Shown here in pieces: positions 1 through 7,598 of a stretch of DNA of 26,626 bases (positions are counted from its first letter, which is position 1; the number at the start of each line of letters is the position of its first letter). A program made the position numbers and the translations under genes. The stretch is from an uncultured Actinomyces sp. (GTDB taxonomy: Bacteria; Actinomycetota; Actinomycetes; Actinomycetales; Actinomycetaceae). The DNA lies in the NCBI GenBank assembly GCA_902373545.1, contig CABKMZ010000025.1:1-26626 (forward strand), given 5' to 3'. The notes under the pieces are model-generated. The model was not told the DNA's origin, ran no database searches, and worked only from the letters and a program-made list of their open reading frames with translations.

Positions 1-945
1 GTACGTGGGCGCAGGTGCAGGCGCGGGCGCGGGCGCCTCCTCGGCCGGCGCGGCCGGCGCGGCGGGCGCGTCGTTCGCGGGGGACGAGGCCGGAGCCTCG
101 GGAGCAGCATCGGCCGCGGGTGCCGGTGTGGCGGAGTCGCCACGGCTCTGGGCGTCGGCGGCGGCGGTCGCGGCGGAGGCCTGCTCGGCGGCGGCGCGCT
201 CGGCGGCGTTGCGTTCGGCGGCGAGGGTAGCCTCGCGCTGGTTGATCAGGTCGACGGTCGTGCCCTGCTTGTCCGCCAGCTCCTTGACGTAGGCGTCGCG
301 CTGCGCAGCGACGATGTTCGCTTGGCTCTGCGCGTCGGTTGCGGCCTTGTTGGCGGCGTCGGTGCGAGCCTGGACTTCGTCGGTGGCCTTCTGCTGGTTG
401 TCGCGGGCGGTGTTGGCCGCGTCGCGCGTCACCTTGGCGACCTGTTCAAGGGCGGCAACGTTCTGCATCTTCACCTCGGCGGAGGTGGAGAAGGAGCTGA
501 TGCCGGTCTGCTTGGTTTCGACGGCGCGCAGGCCGTCGGAGTTGAGGTAGGGCGCGATGACATCGAGGGAGCCGCCGCCGTTGCGGTAGGTGGCCTGAGC
601 GACGGATGCGACCTGCATCTTGCCGTCATTGAACGCCTTTTCGGCGGCGTCAGCGTCGGCCGAGGCCTGGGTGGCAGTCGCGGTCGCCGCGTCCAGTTCG
701 ATCTGGGCTTCGTTGAGGTCTTCGCCGGCGATCTGGGCGTTCTGGGTGGCGGTTGCCGCGGCCGCGTTGACCTCGGCGAGCTTGACCTCAATTTCGGCGA
801 CGCTCATCGAGGCGGCTTCTTCGGCTGCCTTCGCCGCTGCGATTTCTTCCTCAGTGGGAGTCGCCTGCGCCAGCTGCGGCAGGACCAGCAGGGTACTGGC
901 GGCAAACACCGTCAGGGCCGTGCGGATTGTTCCGCGTTGTCTCAT
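1..945 (-). CDS. Secreted coiled-coil protein, N-terminal part (probable NlpC/P60-type cell-wall hydrolase), truncated by window edge
   Basis: The visible 315 residues start MRQRGTIRT and carry a signal peptide (hydrophobic stretch about residues 10-24, likely cleavage after LAQA near residue 28). An Ala/Glu/Gln-rich helical region follows (about 30-250, typical coiled coil), interrupted by a conserved-looking segment YRNGGGSLDVIAPYL around residue 120. From about 255 it becomes a Pro/Ala linker that runs off the window in frame. This layout is that of the helical N-terminal region of actinobacterial RipA/RipC-like peptidoglycan endopeptidases, whose catalytic NlpC/P60 domain would lie beyond base 1; no catalytic residue is visible here. 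The start was chosen because the ATG eleven bases upstream is in a frame that stops at once. The SD is weak (GAGGCGAC). The gene is divergent from metY. The family call is inference; secretion and coiled coil are read from the sequence. Confidence 0.7.
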   Translation of the reverse strand, partial: MRQRGTIRTALTVFAASTLLVLPQLAQATPTEEEIAAAKAAEEAASMSVAEIEVKLAEVNAAAATATQNAQIAGEDLNEAQIELDAATATATQASADADAAEKAFNDGKMQVASVAQATYRNGGGSLDVIAPYLNSDGLRAVETKQTGISSFSTSAEVKMQNVAALEQVAKVTRDAANTARDNQQKATDEVQARTDAANKAATDAQSQANIVAAQRDAYVKELADKQGTTVDLINQREATLAAERNAAERAAAEQASAATAAADAQSRGDSATPAPAADAAPEAPASSPANDAPAAPAAPAEEAPAPAPAPAPTY

Positions 946-1003
946 CGTCGCCTCATCTCGTGTGCATGAGTGGGTGGACGCCCGGGGGCGCGTACTAGGA
1001 AGA

Positions 1004-1032
1004 AGCCTATCCACTTTCGTCACCCTTGGCAA
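1004..1032 (-). promoter_or_regulatory. Sigma70-type promoter for the secreted coiled-coil gene
   Basis: On the minus strand TTGCCA (1027-1032) and TAGGCT (1004-1009) are separated by 17 bases. Transcription would begin near 997, giving a leader of about 50 bases before the ATG at 945. Prediction from sequence only. Confidence 0.5.
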
Positions 1033-1259
1033 CAAACACACCAATATCCACACGATTCACAGTCGCAACAATCGCAACATTTGCACCATCAGCCCCACAC
1101 TTACCGCACAATTACCAGAAAACCTGGGCCTAGATGACGCAAAGATGTACTCCCTATCACATTTTGCGCCCCAGTCTCAACACACCCCCATCCCGTCACA
1201 AAAGTCCACCATCCGGGACCGCCGAGCCACGGCCTCGCCCATGACAAAGAATGGACCTC
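1033..1259. other. Intergenic stretch between divergent genes, no gene seen
   Basis: About 230 bases between the minus-strand promoter and the folded element before metY. It is relatively A/C-rich on the plus strand, with short recurring words such as CGCAACA, and has no ORF with a credible SD or codon bias. The metY promoter must lie here or inside the folded element. I could not find a convincing -35/-10 pair; AAGAAT at 1247-1252 is the only weak -10 candidate directly upstream of the fold. Confidence 0.4.
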
Positions 1260-1351
1260 ATGAACCGTCGAATGTGCCGCTGACTGCGCGTCAGCACAAG
1301 CGACTGCCGCGCAGTCCCCCGAGAGCGGGACGCGCATCGACGCATGTTCAT
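1260..1351 (+). ncRNA. Structured 5' leader element upstream of metY (candidate riboswitch or other cis-regulatory RNA)
   Basis: A closing stem is built from 1260-1265 with 1346-1351 (6 bp), 1266-1271 with 1337-1342 (6 bp, CAT bulge at 1343-1345) and 1273-1277 with 1332-1336 (5 bp, one-base bulge at 1272). It encloses three hairpins: 1279-1284/1290-1295 (6 bp), 1302-1307/1311-1316 (6 bp, triloop) and 1318-1321/1326-1329 (4 bp, AGAG loop). The pair 1275/1334 is U-G on the plus strand but would be A-C on the minus strand, which favours an RNA transcribed towards metY. A short hairpin, CCGC/GCGG at 1356-1367, follows. Methionine genes are often controlled by SAM-sensing RNAs, but the hallmark sequences of SAM-I/IV and SAH riboswitches are not seen. 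A regulatory role is inference. Confidence 0.55.
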
Positions 1352-1420
1352 AACACCGCCTAAGCGGCCCGCCACAGGGGAACCAGAGACACCACCCCCC
1401 TTCACAACAGGAGCCGCACA

Positions 1421-2746
1421 ATGACCGCCAACGACTGGTCCTTCGAAACCAAGCAGATTCACGCCGGATACAACCTCGACCCCGCCACGGGCGCGACCGC
1501 GCTGCCCATCTATCAGACCTCCTCCTACGCCTTCGAGGACACCGCGCAGGCCGCGAGCCGCTTCGCCCTCCAGGAACTGGGCCCCATCTACACGCGCCTG
1601 ACAAACCCGACGACCGACGGCGTCGCCGCCCGCATCGCGGCCCTCGAGGGCGGCGTCGGCGGCCTCCTCGTCTCCTCAGGCCAGTCCGCGACCGCCCTGT
1701 CGATCCTCGCCCTGGCCGTCGCCGGCAACAACGTGGTCGCCTCCCCCTCCCTGTACGGCGGCAGCGTCACCCTCCTGAAGAACACGCTGGGACGCCTGGG
1801 CATCGAGACGCGCTTCGTGTCCGACCCGCTCGACCTCGAGCAGTGGCGCGCCCTGGCCGACGACAAGACCGTCGCGTTCTTCGGCGAGACCATCCCCAAC
1901 CCGCTGGGCGACATCCTCGACATCGAACCGATCGCAACGGTCGCCCACGAGGTCGGCGTGCCCCTCATCGTCGACAACACGGTCGCCACCCCCTACCTGG
2001 TGCGCCCGATCGAGTGGGGCGCTGACATCGTCGTTCACTCGGCCACCAAGTACCTGGGCGGCCACGGCACCTCGATCGCGGGCGCGATCGTCGACTCGGG
2101 CAACTTCGACTTCGCCTCCCAGCCCGAGCGCTTCCCCCTCTACAACACCCCCGACGAGTCCTACCACGGCCTCGTCTACGCCCGCGACCTGGGCGTGGGC
2201 GGCGCGCTGGGCGCGAACCTGGCGTTCCTGCTGCGCATCCAGACGCTCATCAACCGCGACCTGGGCGCCGTCACCTCCCCCTTCAACGCGTTCCTCATCT
2301 CGCAGGGCATCGAGACGCTCTCCCTGCGCGTCGAGCGCCACGTCTCCAACGCCCTCGCGGTCGCCCGCTTCCTGGAGGCCCACCCGGACGTCGAGTCCGT
2401 CAACTACGCGGGCCTGGAGTCCTCCCCCTACTACGAGCTGGGCAAGAAGTACGCGCCGCTGGGCACGGGCGGTCTGCTCTCCTTCGTCATCAAGGGCGGG
2501 TACGAGGCCGGCCGGGCCTTCGCGGACGGCGTGCAGCTCCTGCCGGTGGTCGCCAACATCGGCGACGCGAAGTCCCTCGTCATCCACCCGGCGTCGACGA
2601 CGCACTCGCAGCTGACCGAGGACGAGCTGGTCAAGGCCGGCGTCGCACCCGGCACCGTGCGCCTGTCGATCGGCCTGGAGAACATCAAGGACATCCTCGC
2701 CGACCTGGAGCTCGGCTTCGACGCGGCCCGCGCGGCCACGGCCTGA
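1421..2746 (+). CDS. metY: O-acetylhomoserine sulfhydrylase (O-acetylhomoserine aminocarboxypropyltransferase)
   Basis: This cytoplasmic PLP enzyme makes homocysteine (or methionine) from O-acetyl-L-homoserine and sulfide (or methanethiol). The 441-residue length is normal for the family. It begins with the family's SFETKQIHAG block and contains YTRLTNPT (about 57-64), SSGQSA (85-90), the cofactor aspartate in IVDNT (183-187) and the Schiff-base lysine Lys210 in HSATKYLGGHG (206-216), followed by the C-terminal ASTTHSQL block (391-398). The ATG at 1421 has a clear SD CAGGAG seven bases upstream. It precedes metX, which supplies its substrate, in the same direction with a 116-base gap. The folded element at 1260-1351 is in its leader. 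Related Cys/Met-metabolism PLP enzymes (MetB, MetZ) are the alternatives, but the residues and the metX partner favour MetY. Confidence 0.95.
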   Translation: MTANDWSFETKQIHAGYNLDPATGATALPIYQTSSYAFEDTAQAASRFALQELGPIYTRLTNPTTDGVAARIAALEGGVGGLLVSSGQSATALSILALAVAGNNVVASPSLYGGSVTLLKNTLGRLGIETRFVSDPLDLEQWRALADDKTVAFFGETIPNPLGDILDIEPIATVAHEVGVPLIVDNTVATPYLVRPIEWGADIVVHSATKYLGGHGTSIAGAIVDSGNFDFASQPERFPLYNTPDESYHGLVYARDLGVGGALGANLAFLLRIQTLINRDLGAVTSPFNAFLISQGIETLSLRVERHVSNALAVARFLEAHPDVESVNYAGLESSPYYELGKKYAPLGTGGLLSFVIKGGYEAGRAFADGVQLLPVVANIGDAKSLVIHPASTTHSQLTEDELVKAGVAPGTVRLSIGLENIKDILADLELGFDAARAATA

Positions 2747-2757
2747 GCCCCTGCTGT

Positions 2758-2805
2758 CGGTGGCCTCGGCGCAATACACACTCTCCTCATCCGCCGAGGC
2801 CACCG
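2758..2805 (+). terminator. Intercistronic hairpin between metY and metX
   Basis: A perfect 14-bp stem, 2758-2771 with 2792-2805 (CGGTGGCCTCGGCG and its complement), with a 20-base loop. It begins 11 bases after the metY stop. There is no U-tract, so it may be a partial terminator or an mRNA processing/stability element setting the metY:metX ratio. Confidence 0.55.
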
Positions 2806-2862
2806 CATTCCTCCACTCCCCAGCCCGACACCGACGTCCCGTTCCAGCGAAAGAAGGCCCCC

Positions 2863-4020
2863 ATGAGCCGCCACAACCTGCCCCCCGCTCCCGTTTCCGG
2901 CGCGTGGCGCGAAGGCGACCCGGTCGCGTTCCGAAAGTTCGCGAACCTGGGCGCCCAGCGCCTCGAAAACGGCGAGATCCTGCCCTCCGTGACGCTCGCT
3001 TACGAGACGTGGGGCGAGCTGGACGAGGCCGGCTCGAACGCGGTCCTCATCCTGCACGCCCTGACCGGCGACGCCCACGTGTACGGCGACGCCGCGCCCG
3101 GGCAGCCGACCCCCGGCTGGTGGGACCAGATCGTGGGCCCGGGGCGCATCATCGACACCGAGCGCTACTACGTGGTGGCCGCGAACGTGCTGGGCGGCTG
3201 TCAGGGCTCGACCGGCCCGGCCTCGCTGGCGCCGGACGGGGCGCCCTGGGGCTCGCGCTTCCCCGTGATCTCCACGCGCGATCAGGTCCGCGCCGAGGCC
3301 CTCCTGTCCGACCTCCTCGGCGTCCACACGTGGGACATCGTCATCGGCACGTCCCTGGGTGGTCACCGCGCGATCGAGTGGGCGGTCACCTACCCTGAGC
3401 GCGTGCGCCGACTCGTGGTCGTGGCCTCGGGCGCGCAGACGACGGCCGACCAGGCGGCGTGGACGCACACGCAGATCCGCGCGATCGAGCTGGATCCGGC
3501 GTGGCGCGGCGGCGACTACTACGCGGGCCCCGGCCCCACCGCCGGCTTGGCACTCGCCCGCCAGATCGCGCACACGACCTACCGCTCCCCCTCGGAGCTG
3601 GACGAGCGCTTCGGCCGCATCCCCCAGAACGACGAGGATCCCCTGCACGGCGGGCGCCTGGCGGTGGAGTCCTACCTGGACTACCACGGCGAGAAGATCG
3701 TGCGCCGCTTCGACGCCGGCTCCTACGTGACGCTGTGCCGCACGATGCTCTCCCACGACGTGGGCCGCGACCGCGGCGGCGTCGCTCAGGCCCTCAAGGC
3801 CGTCACCGCCCGCACCCTCGTCGTCGCCGTCGACTCCGACCGGCTCTTCTTCCCCGAGCAGGTCTGGCAGATGGCCTCCGGCATTCCTGGCGCGTTCTAC
3901 CGCGAGATCCACTCCGACCACGGCCACGACGGCTTCCTCATCGAACACGACCAGCTCACGGCCCTACTCAACGAGTTCCTCAACGAGCGCATCCCCTCGC
4001 GCGCGTCCTCCTTCGCGTAG
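2863..4020 (+). CDS. metX: Homoserine O-acetyltransferase
   Basis: Alpha/beta-hydrolase-fold acyltransferase that moves an acetyl group from acetyl-CoA to L-homoserine, the committed step of the acetyl route to methionine. The 385-residue protein shows the family blocks LILHALTGDAH (62-72), GGCQGSTGPAS (111-121) and the nucleophile elbow IGTSLGGH with Ser164. The acid is in SDRLFFPEQ (Asp326) and the base in GHDGFL (His355), so the triad is complete. The ATG at 2863 has SD GAAGG six bases upstream. It follows metY after a hairpin-containing gap and is followed by a strong hairpin at 4048-4088. Some MetX-family members are succinyltransferases; sequence alone does not exclude this, but pairing with metY favours the acetyl donor. 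Confidence 0.95.
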   Translation: MSRHNLPPAPVSGAWREGDPVAFRKFANLGAQRLENGEILPSVTLAYETWGELDEAGSNAVLILHALTGDAHVYGDAAPGQPTPGWWDQIVGPGRIIDTERYYVVAANVLGGCQGSTGPASLAPDGAPWGSRFPVISTRDQVRAEALLSDLLGVHTWDIVIGTSLGGHRAIEWAVTYPERVRRLVVVASGAQTTADQAAWTHTQIRAIELDPAWRGGDYYAGPGPTAGLALARQIAHTTYRSPSELDERFGRIPQNDEDPLHGGRLAVESYLDYHGEKIVRRFDAGSYVTLCRTMLSHDVGRDRGGVAQALKAVTARTLVVAVDSDRLFFPEQVWQMASGIPGAFYREIHSDHGHDGFLIEHDQLTALLNEFLNERIPSRASSFA

Positions 4021-4047
4021 GCCCGCCGCCGCACCCCCGCCTCTGCG

Positions 4048-4088
4048 CCCGCCCCGACCTCTCGCTCGATCGACGAGGTCGGGGCGGG
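4048..4088 (+). terminator. Hairpin terminator after metX
   Basis: A perfect 14-bp GC-rich stem, 4048-4061 with 4075-4088, with a 13-base loop, 28 bases after the metX stop. There is no T-run, as is common in actinobacteria. Confidence 0.7.
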
Positions 4089-4097
4089 CTCTCGCGT

Positions 4098-4103
4098 TAT
4101 GCT
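4098..4103 (+). promoter_or_regulatory. -10 element giving a leaderless mRNA for the hydrolase gene
   Basis: TATGCT ends six bases before the ATG at 4110, so transcription would start on or next to the start codon. No SD precedes the ATG, in agreement with leaderless translation. The -35 position falls in the metX terminator hairpin and does not match the consensus. Confidence 0.45.
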
Positions 4104-4109
4104 GATCAC

Positions 4110-5255
4110 ATGAGCGTTACCAGCAATCCTTCACAGGGAGGCCCGGGTTCCCCCGACGCGACCGGCCTACCAGATTTTTCCGGGGTGGAGGCCCCGGCCT
4201 CGTCGAACGAGCCGACGCCCGAGCGCGACGTCATGGCCCCCTGGGGCGAGGTCGGCCCGCCCGGCCCCAACTGGCGCACCGACATCCTGGGCGAGGGGTA
4301 CGAGTCGCGCACGATCGAGCTGATCGAGGACGCGGAGGGCCCCTGCGTGGCGACCCTTGTGCGCGCGACCCCGCCCACAAACGCCCGCATGACGATCCTG
4401 TACCTGCACGGGCGCAACGACTACTTCTTCCAGACGGAGATGGCCGACCACCTGCGAGAGGCCGGGGCCGCGTTCTACGCGCTGGACATGCGCAAGTACG
4501 GGCGCTCCCTGCGCCCCCACCAGACGATCGGCTACACGGACGACCTGTCCGTGTACGACGAGGAGATCGGCGAGGCCATCGAGATTATCCGCGAGGAGCG
4601 CGACGACGAGCCGATCGTTCTCATGGGGCACTCGACGGGCGGCCTGATCGCGACCCTGTGGGCGCACCGCCACCCGGGCGTCCTGGGCGGCCTCATCCTG
4701 AACTCGGGCTGGCTGGAGATGCAGTCGATGGCCACCTGGCGCGGGGCGATGGCTCCCGTCATCGGGCGCATCGCGGCGCGCAGCCCCATGTGGGAGGTGC
4801 CCTCGGGCGGGACCGGCCACTACGGTCGCTCGCTCGCGGGGCGCGCCTCCTCGGAGCTGGATATTCCCGAGGGGCTGTCGGCGCAGGACCCGTCGGTCGC
4901 CGGCTGGCCGATCATCCAGGAGTGGAAGCGCCCCGAGTCCTACCCGGTACCCGCTTCGTGGCTGGAGGCGATTATGGCCGGTCACGACACGGTCGAGAAG
5001 GACGTGCACCTGGACTGCCCGGTCCTGTCGATGGTGTCCACGTCGGCCTATGTCGAGGAGGAGTGGTGCGAGCGCGTCTTCACGTCCGACACCGTGTTGG
5101 ACCCGGTCGTGATCGCGCAGCGCAGCCTGGGCTTGTCCGACCTGGTGACGATCGCTCGCTTCCCCGGCAAGCACGACCTGGTCCTGTCAGACGCGCCCGT
5201 GCGCGAGGCAGTGTACGCGACCATGCGCGGCTGGCTGGGCGCGTTCATCGGGTAG
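4110..5255 (+). CDS. Alpha/beta hydrolase (serine aminopeptidase S33 / lysophospholipase-like)
   Basis: A 381-residue cytoplasmic hydrolase, no signal peptide. After a Pro/Ser-rich N-terminal 40 residues the fold begins. The oxyanion region is YLHGRND (98-104), the nucleophile elbow is GHSTGG (173-178) with Ser175, and the catalytic histidine is His355 in FPGKHDL; the acid is probably Asp327 or Asp331. This matches the Hydrolase_4/S33 group of monoacylglycerol-lipase-like and aminopeptidase-like enzymes; the substrate cannot be read from the sequence. The start is the first in-frame ATG after the metX terminator, with no SD but a -10 box at leaderless distance. It is a separate transcription unit from metX and converges on the minus-strand gene ending at 5452, with a terminator between them. 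Confidence 0.85.
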   Translation: MSVTSNPSQGGPGSPDATGLPDFSGVEAPASSNEPTPERDVMAPWGEVGPPGPNWRTDILGEGYESRTIELIEDAEGPCVATLVRATPPTNARMTILYLHGRNDYFFQTEMADHLREAGAAFYALDMRKYGRSLRPHQTIGYTDDLSVYDEEIGEAIEIIREERDDEPIVLMGHSTGGLIATLWAHRHPGVLGGLILNSGWLEMQSMATWRGAMAPVIGRIAARSPMWEVPSGGTGHYGRSLAGRASSELDIPEGLSAQDPSVAGWPIIQEWKRPESYPVPASWLEAIMAGHDTVEKDVHLDCPVLSMVSTSAYVEEEWCERVFTSDTVLDPVVIAQRSLGLSDLVTIARFPGKHDLVLSDAPVREAVYATMRGWLGAFIG

Positions 5256-5402
5256 CACCCCGGGCGACGAGGCCGTGGCCGGGCACGCTCTCGTCGCACA
5301 GCACCTCGCACCCCGGCGGCGGACGCGCGGCGCCCTCGTCGAGGATCGCGGCACGGTCAGGCAGCAAGCGAGGGACGCGGGCCGCATCGTTGCGTGAGAC
5401 AG

Positions 5403-5434
5403 GGCGGCCCGGGATCGGTTGATCCCGGGCCGCC
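5403..5434. terminator. Bidirectional hairpin terminator between convergent genes
   Basis: A perfect 14-bp stem, 5403-5416 with 5421-5434, with loop GGTT. It lies between the hydrolase stop (5255) and the stop of the minus-strand gene (5452) and can serve both strands. The sequence from 5256 to 5402 has no supported gene. It contains one exact copy of the window-wide 15-mer repeat (5266-5280). Confidence 0.8.
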
Positions 5435-5451
5435 GCGTACTCTGTGGCGTG

Positions 5452-7326
5452 TCAGTGGCGCGCGATGCGGCGTTCGCGAGGCGCTTTCGCGTATTCGCGG
5501 ACGATCTCGCGGTTGACCTCGTCAAGGGCCTCGGCCAGCGTCGGGCCCAGGCGGTCGCCGATGCGCACGAGCGACCACACGTCAATGTGGCTCATGCCGC
5601 GCGCGGTCAGCATCGTGTCCAGGGACGGGTAGGTCAGGCCGGCGCCCGAGATCGCGCCGCTGGCGGCCAGCACCAGGTCGTTGGGCAGGCCCAGTTCGCC
5701 GCGAGCCACAAGGGGCGTATCCTCGCCGAGGATCTGGGCCAGCGTGCGCAGGCCATCCTCGTCGCGTCCGAGGACGGGCACGCCCTCTTCGCGGGCCGCA
5801 ACAACCTCCGGGGATTCCTCTTCGCGATCCACAAACGAGGCCGTGGCCGCCTCTGTCGCTCCGCCATCGTTGAGCTCGAAGGCCTCAGAGTGGCTGCGGC
5901 GCGACGCGCGGCTGCCGAGGTGGGCGGGGCGCTCCCAGCGCTGCTCACCATCCACGTCGGCCTCCTCGATGTCCAGCTCCTCGTTCATGTATACCGCGCG
6001 CTCCTCGGGATGGTCGTGTTCACAGTCGCCGATGTCATCACCGCTGTGCTCGCCCTCAGAGTCCTCGTTCTCCTCGGCAACGTGCTCATCGCCGTCTTGG
6101 CCCTGCTCGTCGGAGCGCTCAGAGGCGTCGGCGTCCTCGTGATCCTCAGCCTCGTCGGCGCACTCGTCCTCGCGGCGCTCAGCCTCACCCTCGTGGTCCT
6201 CAGCCTCGCCGCGCTCGGCGTCGCTGTCGCACTCGGCACCAGCCTCACCCTCGTCGGCGCGCTCGGCGTCGTCGAAGTCAGCGTCGGCACCCTCAGCGTC
6301 GTCGGTTTCCTCCTCCGCGAGCTCGTCGCTGGGCGCCTCGTCGGCGTCTGCGCCGCGCTCGCCTTCCAGCTCAGCCTCGGCGGATTCCTCGGCCTGATCC
6401 TCCAGATCGGCACCGGCCTCGTCGGCCTGCTCCTCAGCGGCGTCCTGAGCCTGATCCTGGCCGTCGTCCTCGGACTTCCAGGGAGCGGGGGGCTCCTCGT
6501 CCACCGAGTAGTGGAACACGTCGCGCAGGTGCGGGGCGACCTTCGGGGTGGGGCGCGTCGTCGGCGTCTCCGACTCGGTCGCATTCTCCTCGTCAGTATC
6601 CGCCGAGGGCGGGTCGGGCGGAGCAGGAATGGCCGGTGCCTCGTCCTGCTCGGTCGCATCGGGGGTGGCCTCACACTCGGCGGACTCAGCCGAGGCCTCG
6701 ACCGGGACGGAACCCGCGGTAATCGCGGGGGCGGCGGCGGAGGAACCGAGGAGCTGCGGGGCGTGGCCATACAGGCGCGGTCCGACCGCGTTGACGTCCA
6801 GGAACAGGCGGCCGTTCGACATCTGGCGCAGGTTCATCAGGTGCACCTCGACGCCGGAGGTCGCCAGAATCGACAGGGCGGGACGCACCGACGGGTCGAT
6901 TTCGCCAGCGACCATGATCAGGCGGGGGCCCGGGCCAACGGCAGGAGGCATCGAGTCGCGGAACTGTGCCCAGCCTGCGCGGAAACCCTCGGGGCCCGAC
7001 GGGTACTCAGCCGCCAGATCCGACCAGGACAGCGACGCCACGACTGCCAGACGCGACAGTGACGTAATGAGGGTCTCGGAGTCCAGGAGCTTCAGGATCT
7101 CGACCGAGACGATTTGCCCCGTCACGTCCAGCGCCGTCAAGCGCGGCGTCTCCTCACCAACTTGTCCTGTCATGTCACGCCATGTCACCGGGAACAGCGG
7201 GCGCGACACAATCTGCAGGACCTGTTGGCAGATCGCGTCAACCAGGTCAGGACCCAGATCATGCGACACGGGGTACCCGAATTGAGCGGGTACGAGGTGT
7301 CCATCCTCGAACTCAAACAGGGCCAT
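5452..7326 (-). CDS. Conserved hypothetical protein: possible PD-(D/E)XK-like N-domain, long acidic linker, small C-terminal domain
   Basis: The 624 residues fall into three parts. Residues 1-195 are a globular domain. The stretch ALDVTGQIVSVEILK (65-79), the W101 helix and LIMVAGEIDPSVRPAL (136-151) resemble the order of elements in NucS/DUF91-type PD-(D/E)XK nucleases (Asp67, Glu76, Lys79, spaced ExxK rather than ExK). Residues about 210-465 are an extremely acidic Glu/Asp/Ala linker. Residues about 520-610 form a small domain ending DVWSLVRIGDRLGPTLAEAL, loosely reminiscent of the RAMA domain of restriction-modification proteins. All domain assignments are inference. Translation is taken from ATG 7326 because GAAGGA lies seven bases upstream; an in-frame GTG at 7341 overlaps that SD. 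It is monocistronic, divergent from the region at 7467, and ends at the terminator 5403-5434. Confidence 0.75.
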   Translation of the reverse strand: MALFEFEDGHLVPAQFGYPVSHDLGPDLVDAICQQVLQIVSRPLFPVTWRDMTGQVGEETPRLTALDVTGQIVSVEILKLLDSETLITSLSRLAVVASLSWSDLAAEYPSGPEGFRAGWAQFRDSMPPAVGPGPRLIMVAGEIDPSVRPALSILATSGVEVHLMNLRQMSNGRLFLDVNAVGPRLYGHAPQLLGSSAAAPAITAGSVPVEASAESAECEATPDATEQDEAPAIPAPPDPPSADTDEENATESETPTTRPTPKVAPHLRDVFHYSVDEEPPAPWKSEDDGQDQAQDAAEEQADEAGADLEDQAEESAEAELEGERGADADEAPSDELAEEETDDAEGADADFDDAERADEGEAGAECDSDAERGEAEDHEGEAERREDECADEAEDHEDADASERSDEQGQDGDEHVAEENEDSEGEHSGDDIGDCEHDHPEERAVYMNEELDIEEADVDGEQRWERPAHLGSRASRRSHSEAFELNDGGATEAATASFVDREEESPEVVAAREEGVPVLGRDEDGLRTLAQILGEDTPLVARGELGLPNDLVLAASGAISGAGLTYPSLDTMLTARGMSHIDVWSLVRIGDRLGPTLAEALDEVNREIVREYAKAPRERRIARH

Positions 7327-7466
7327 CGATCTATCCTTCACGTGTATGGGGCGCTCGTGGCCATTGTTTCATACGTTTCAAAAGAAAATCGGATGACACT
7401 TGGACATTGCGATAGATACCACGTAATCATATGGCGCATTGTCAACACTCACCAGACGCGGACCCC

Positions 7467-7598
7467 ATGACCCACGTCAACAACGACACCCGCACCTCTC
7501 ACGATGTCGCCACCATCATCGCCGGCGGCAAGCAAACGACAGACACAGAGTGGGCCACACTCAAGGCAGCCCGCTCCCAACGACGAGGCCCGCACTGA
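7467..7598 (+). CDS. Possible small protein of 43 residues
   Basis: ATG 7467 to TGA 7598 encodes a 43-residue hydrophilic peptide beginning MTHVNNDTRTSHDV and ending SQRRGPH. Codon choice is partly GC-biased. There is no SD, and no clear -10 box sits at leaderless distance. It may be real, the remnant of a larger gene, or chance. No function can be given. Confidence 0.25.
   Translation: MTHVNNDTRTSHDVATIIAGGKQTTDTEWATLKAARSQRRGPH

Noticed and set aside
1260..1351. The folded element as a tRNA or T-box
   Set aside because: Stem lengths and loops do not fit a cloverleaf, and there is no T-loop consensus or T-box sequence.
2431..3948. 505-codon minus-strand frame opposite metY/metX
   Set aside because: Shadow frame; both plus-strand genes have complete catalytic motifs.
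5256..5405. Minus-strand frame reading like a protein C-terminus (ending GHGLVARGATR)
   Set aside because: No start or SD. It passes through the terminator hairpin, and the GHGLV part is only the 15-mer repeat translated.
5419..7062. 547-codon plus-strand frame that looks like a hydrophobic Leu/Val-rich membrane protein
   Set aside because: It is the reverse complement of the acidic GAG/GAC/GCC tract, which necessarily reads as CTC/GTC/GGC (Leu/Val/Gly).
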